Below, in pieces: positions 7,163-7,423 of a stretch of 7,423 nucleotides of DNA. The stretch lies in contig JAFVOV010000081.1 in the NCBI GenBank assembly GCA_017505675.1, positions 1 to 7,423 of the forward strand, given 5' to 3'. Every line of letters starts with the position of its first letter. Position 1 is the stretch's first letter. The notes below the pieces were generated by a model that was not told the origin of the DNA, searched no databases, and saw only the letters and a program-made list of their open reading frames with translations. Origin of the DNA: Clostridia bacterium. Its GTDB lineage: Bacteria; Bacillota; Clostridia; Christensenellales; Borkfalkiaceae. A program made the position numbers and the translations under genes.

Positions 7163-7422
7163 TAAAAATTCTCCACTATTTTTTTGAACGCGTTGCCACG
7201 CTCTTCATAACCGTTAAAGTTATCAAAACTTGCGCAACCTGGGCTTAAAAGCACGTTATCACCTTTATCTGCAATTAAATTTGCTATGCGAACCGCGTAA
7301 TTAAAATCTGGCGTAACTGTAAGATTTGAATACCCCGCGCGCCCCGCAGCGTCTAGCATATTAAACCTTGACGCGCCTGTTATAACGACGTGTTTAACGT
7401 AAGACGCTTTAATTTTATCAAA
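7162..7422 (-). CDS. murD: UDP-N-acetylmuramoyl-L-alanine--D-glutamate ligase MurD, C-terminal end
   Basis: Only the last 86 residues are inside the window; the frame is open to the right edge. MurD adds D-glutamate to UDP-MurNAc-L-alanine in an ATP-dependent cytoplasmic reaction. The fragment is the end of the C-terminal ligase domain. It contains the diagnostic LLSPGCASFDNFNGYEERG, where the SP.CASFD and F..RG pattern is typical of MurD and distinguishes it from MurC, MurE and MurF, and it ends in FKKIVENF. The internal ATG at 7359 is not a start, because the homologous sequence continues upstream of it (VVITGASRFN). The stop overlaps the ftsW start by one base, so the two are probably translationally coupled. 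Confidence 0.95.
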   Translation of the reverse strand, partial: FDKIKASYVKHVVITGASRFNMLDAAGRAGYSNLTVTPDFNYAVRIANLIADKGDNVLLSPGCASFDNFNGYEERGNAFKKIVENF

Positions 7423-7423
7423 C

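Noticed and set aside
7162..7359. A separate small gene starting at the ATG at 7359
   Set aside because: MurD-like sequence continues in frame upstream to the window edge, so this is the MurD C-terminus and not a small protein.

Overview
The window is a stretch of bacterial chromosome with every recognisable gene on the minus strand. From right to left it reads: the end of murD, then ftsW, murA, ftsQ/divIB, ftsA and ftsZ. This is the distal part of a division and cell wall (dcw) cluster. Beyond a terminator lies a separately promoted gene for a neutral-ceramidase-like protein, which runs off the left edge. The gene order, the DivIB-type FtsQ, the FtsZ tail and the moderately AT-rich, A/T-ending codon use suggest a Bacillota/Clostridia-like organism, perhaps from a gut metagenome. 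That placement is inference; no rRNA or other lineage marker is present.

Layout: 7162-7422 is the MurD C-terminus. It overlaps the ftsW start (6044-7162) by one base. murA (4747-5997) follows after 46 bases, ftsQ (3964-4737) after 9, ftsA (2840-3952) after 11 and ftsZ (1585-2796) after 43. No terminator is visible between these genes, so they read as one transcript. It ends at a hairpin at about 1537-1570, just past ftsZ. A clear -35/-10 promoter (1467-1495) then starts the ceramidase-like gene at 1441. There is no gap over 300 bases without a gene.

The genes work together as follows. MurA makes the first committed peptidoglycan precursor, and MurD adds D-glutamate to the growing stem peptide. 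FtsW polymerises lipid II at the septum, FtsQ links the membrane divisome, and FtsA and FtsZ form the cytoplasmic ring. murG and murC, often found between ftsW and ftsQ in this kind of cluster, are absent here. FtsA stops at the end of its actin-like core and shows no C-terminal membrane-binding helix.

The most unusual spot is the left end. After residue ~438 the ceramidase-like reading frame switches, in frame, to a segment that reads as the post-ATPase coiled coil of MutS2, with sharply different codon use (mostly GAG, AAG, ATC and CGC). The likeliest explanation is a chimeric junction (assembly artefact or recombination) at about 122-136, so the first ~127 bases should not be taken as part of the native gene. 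Otherwise the window is an ordinary, well-conserved housekeeping region; I see no sign of a novel defence, mobile or RNA-based system.
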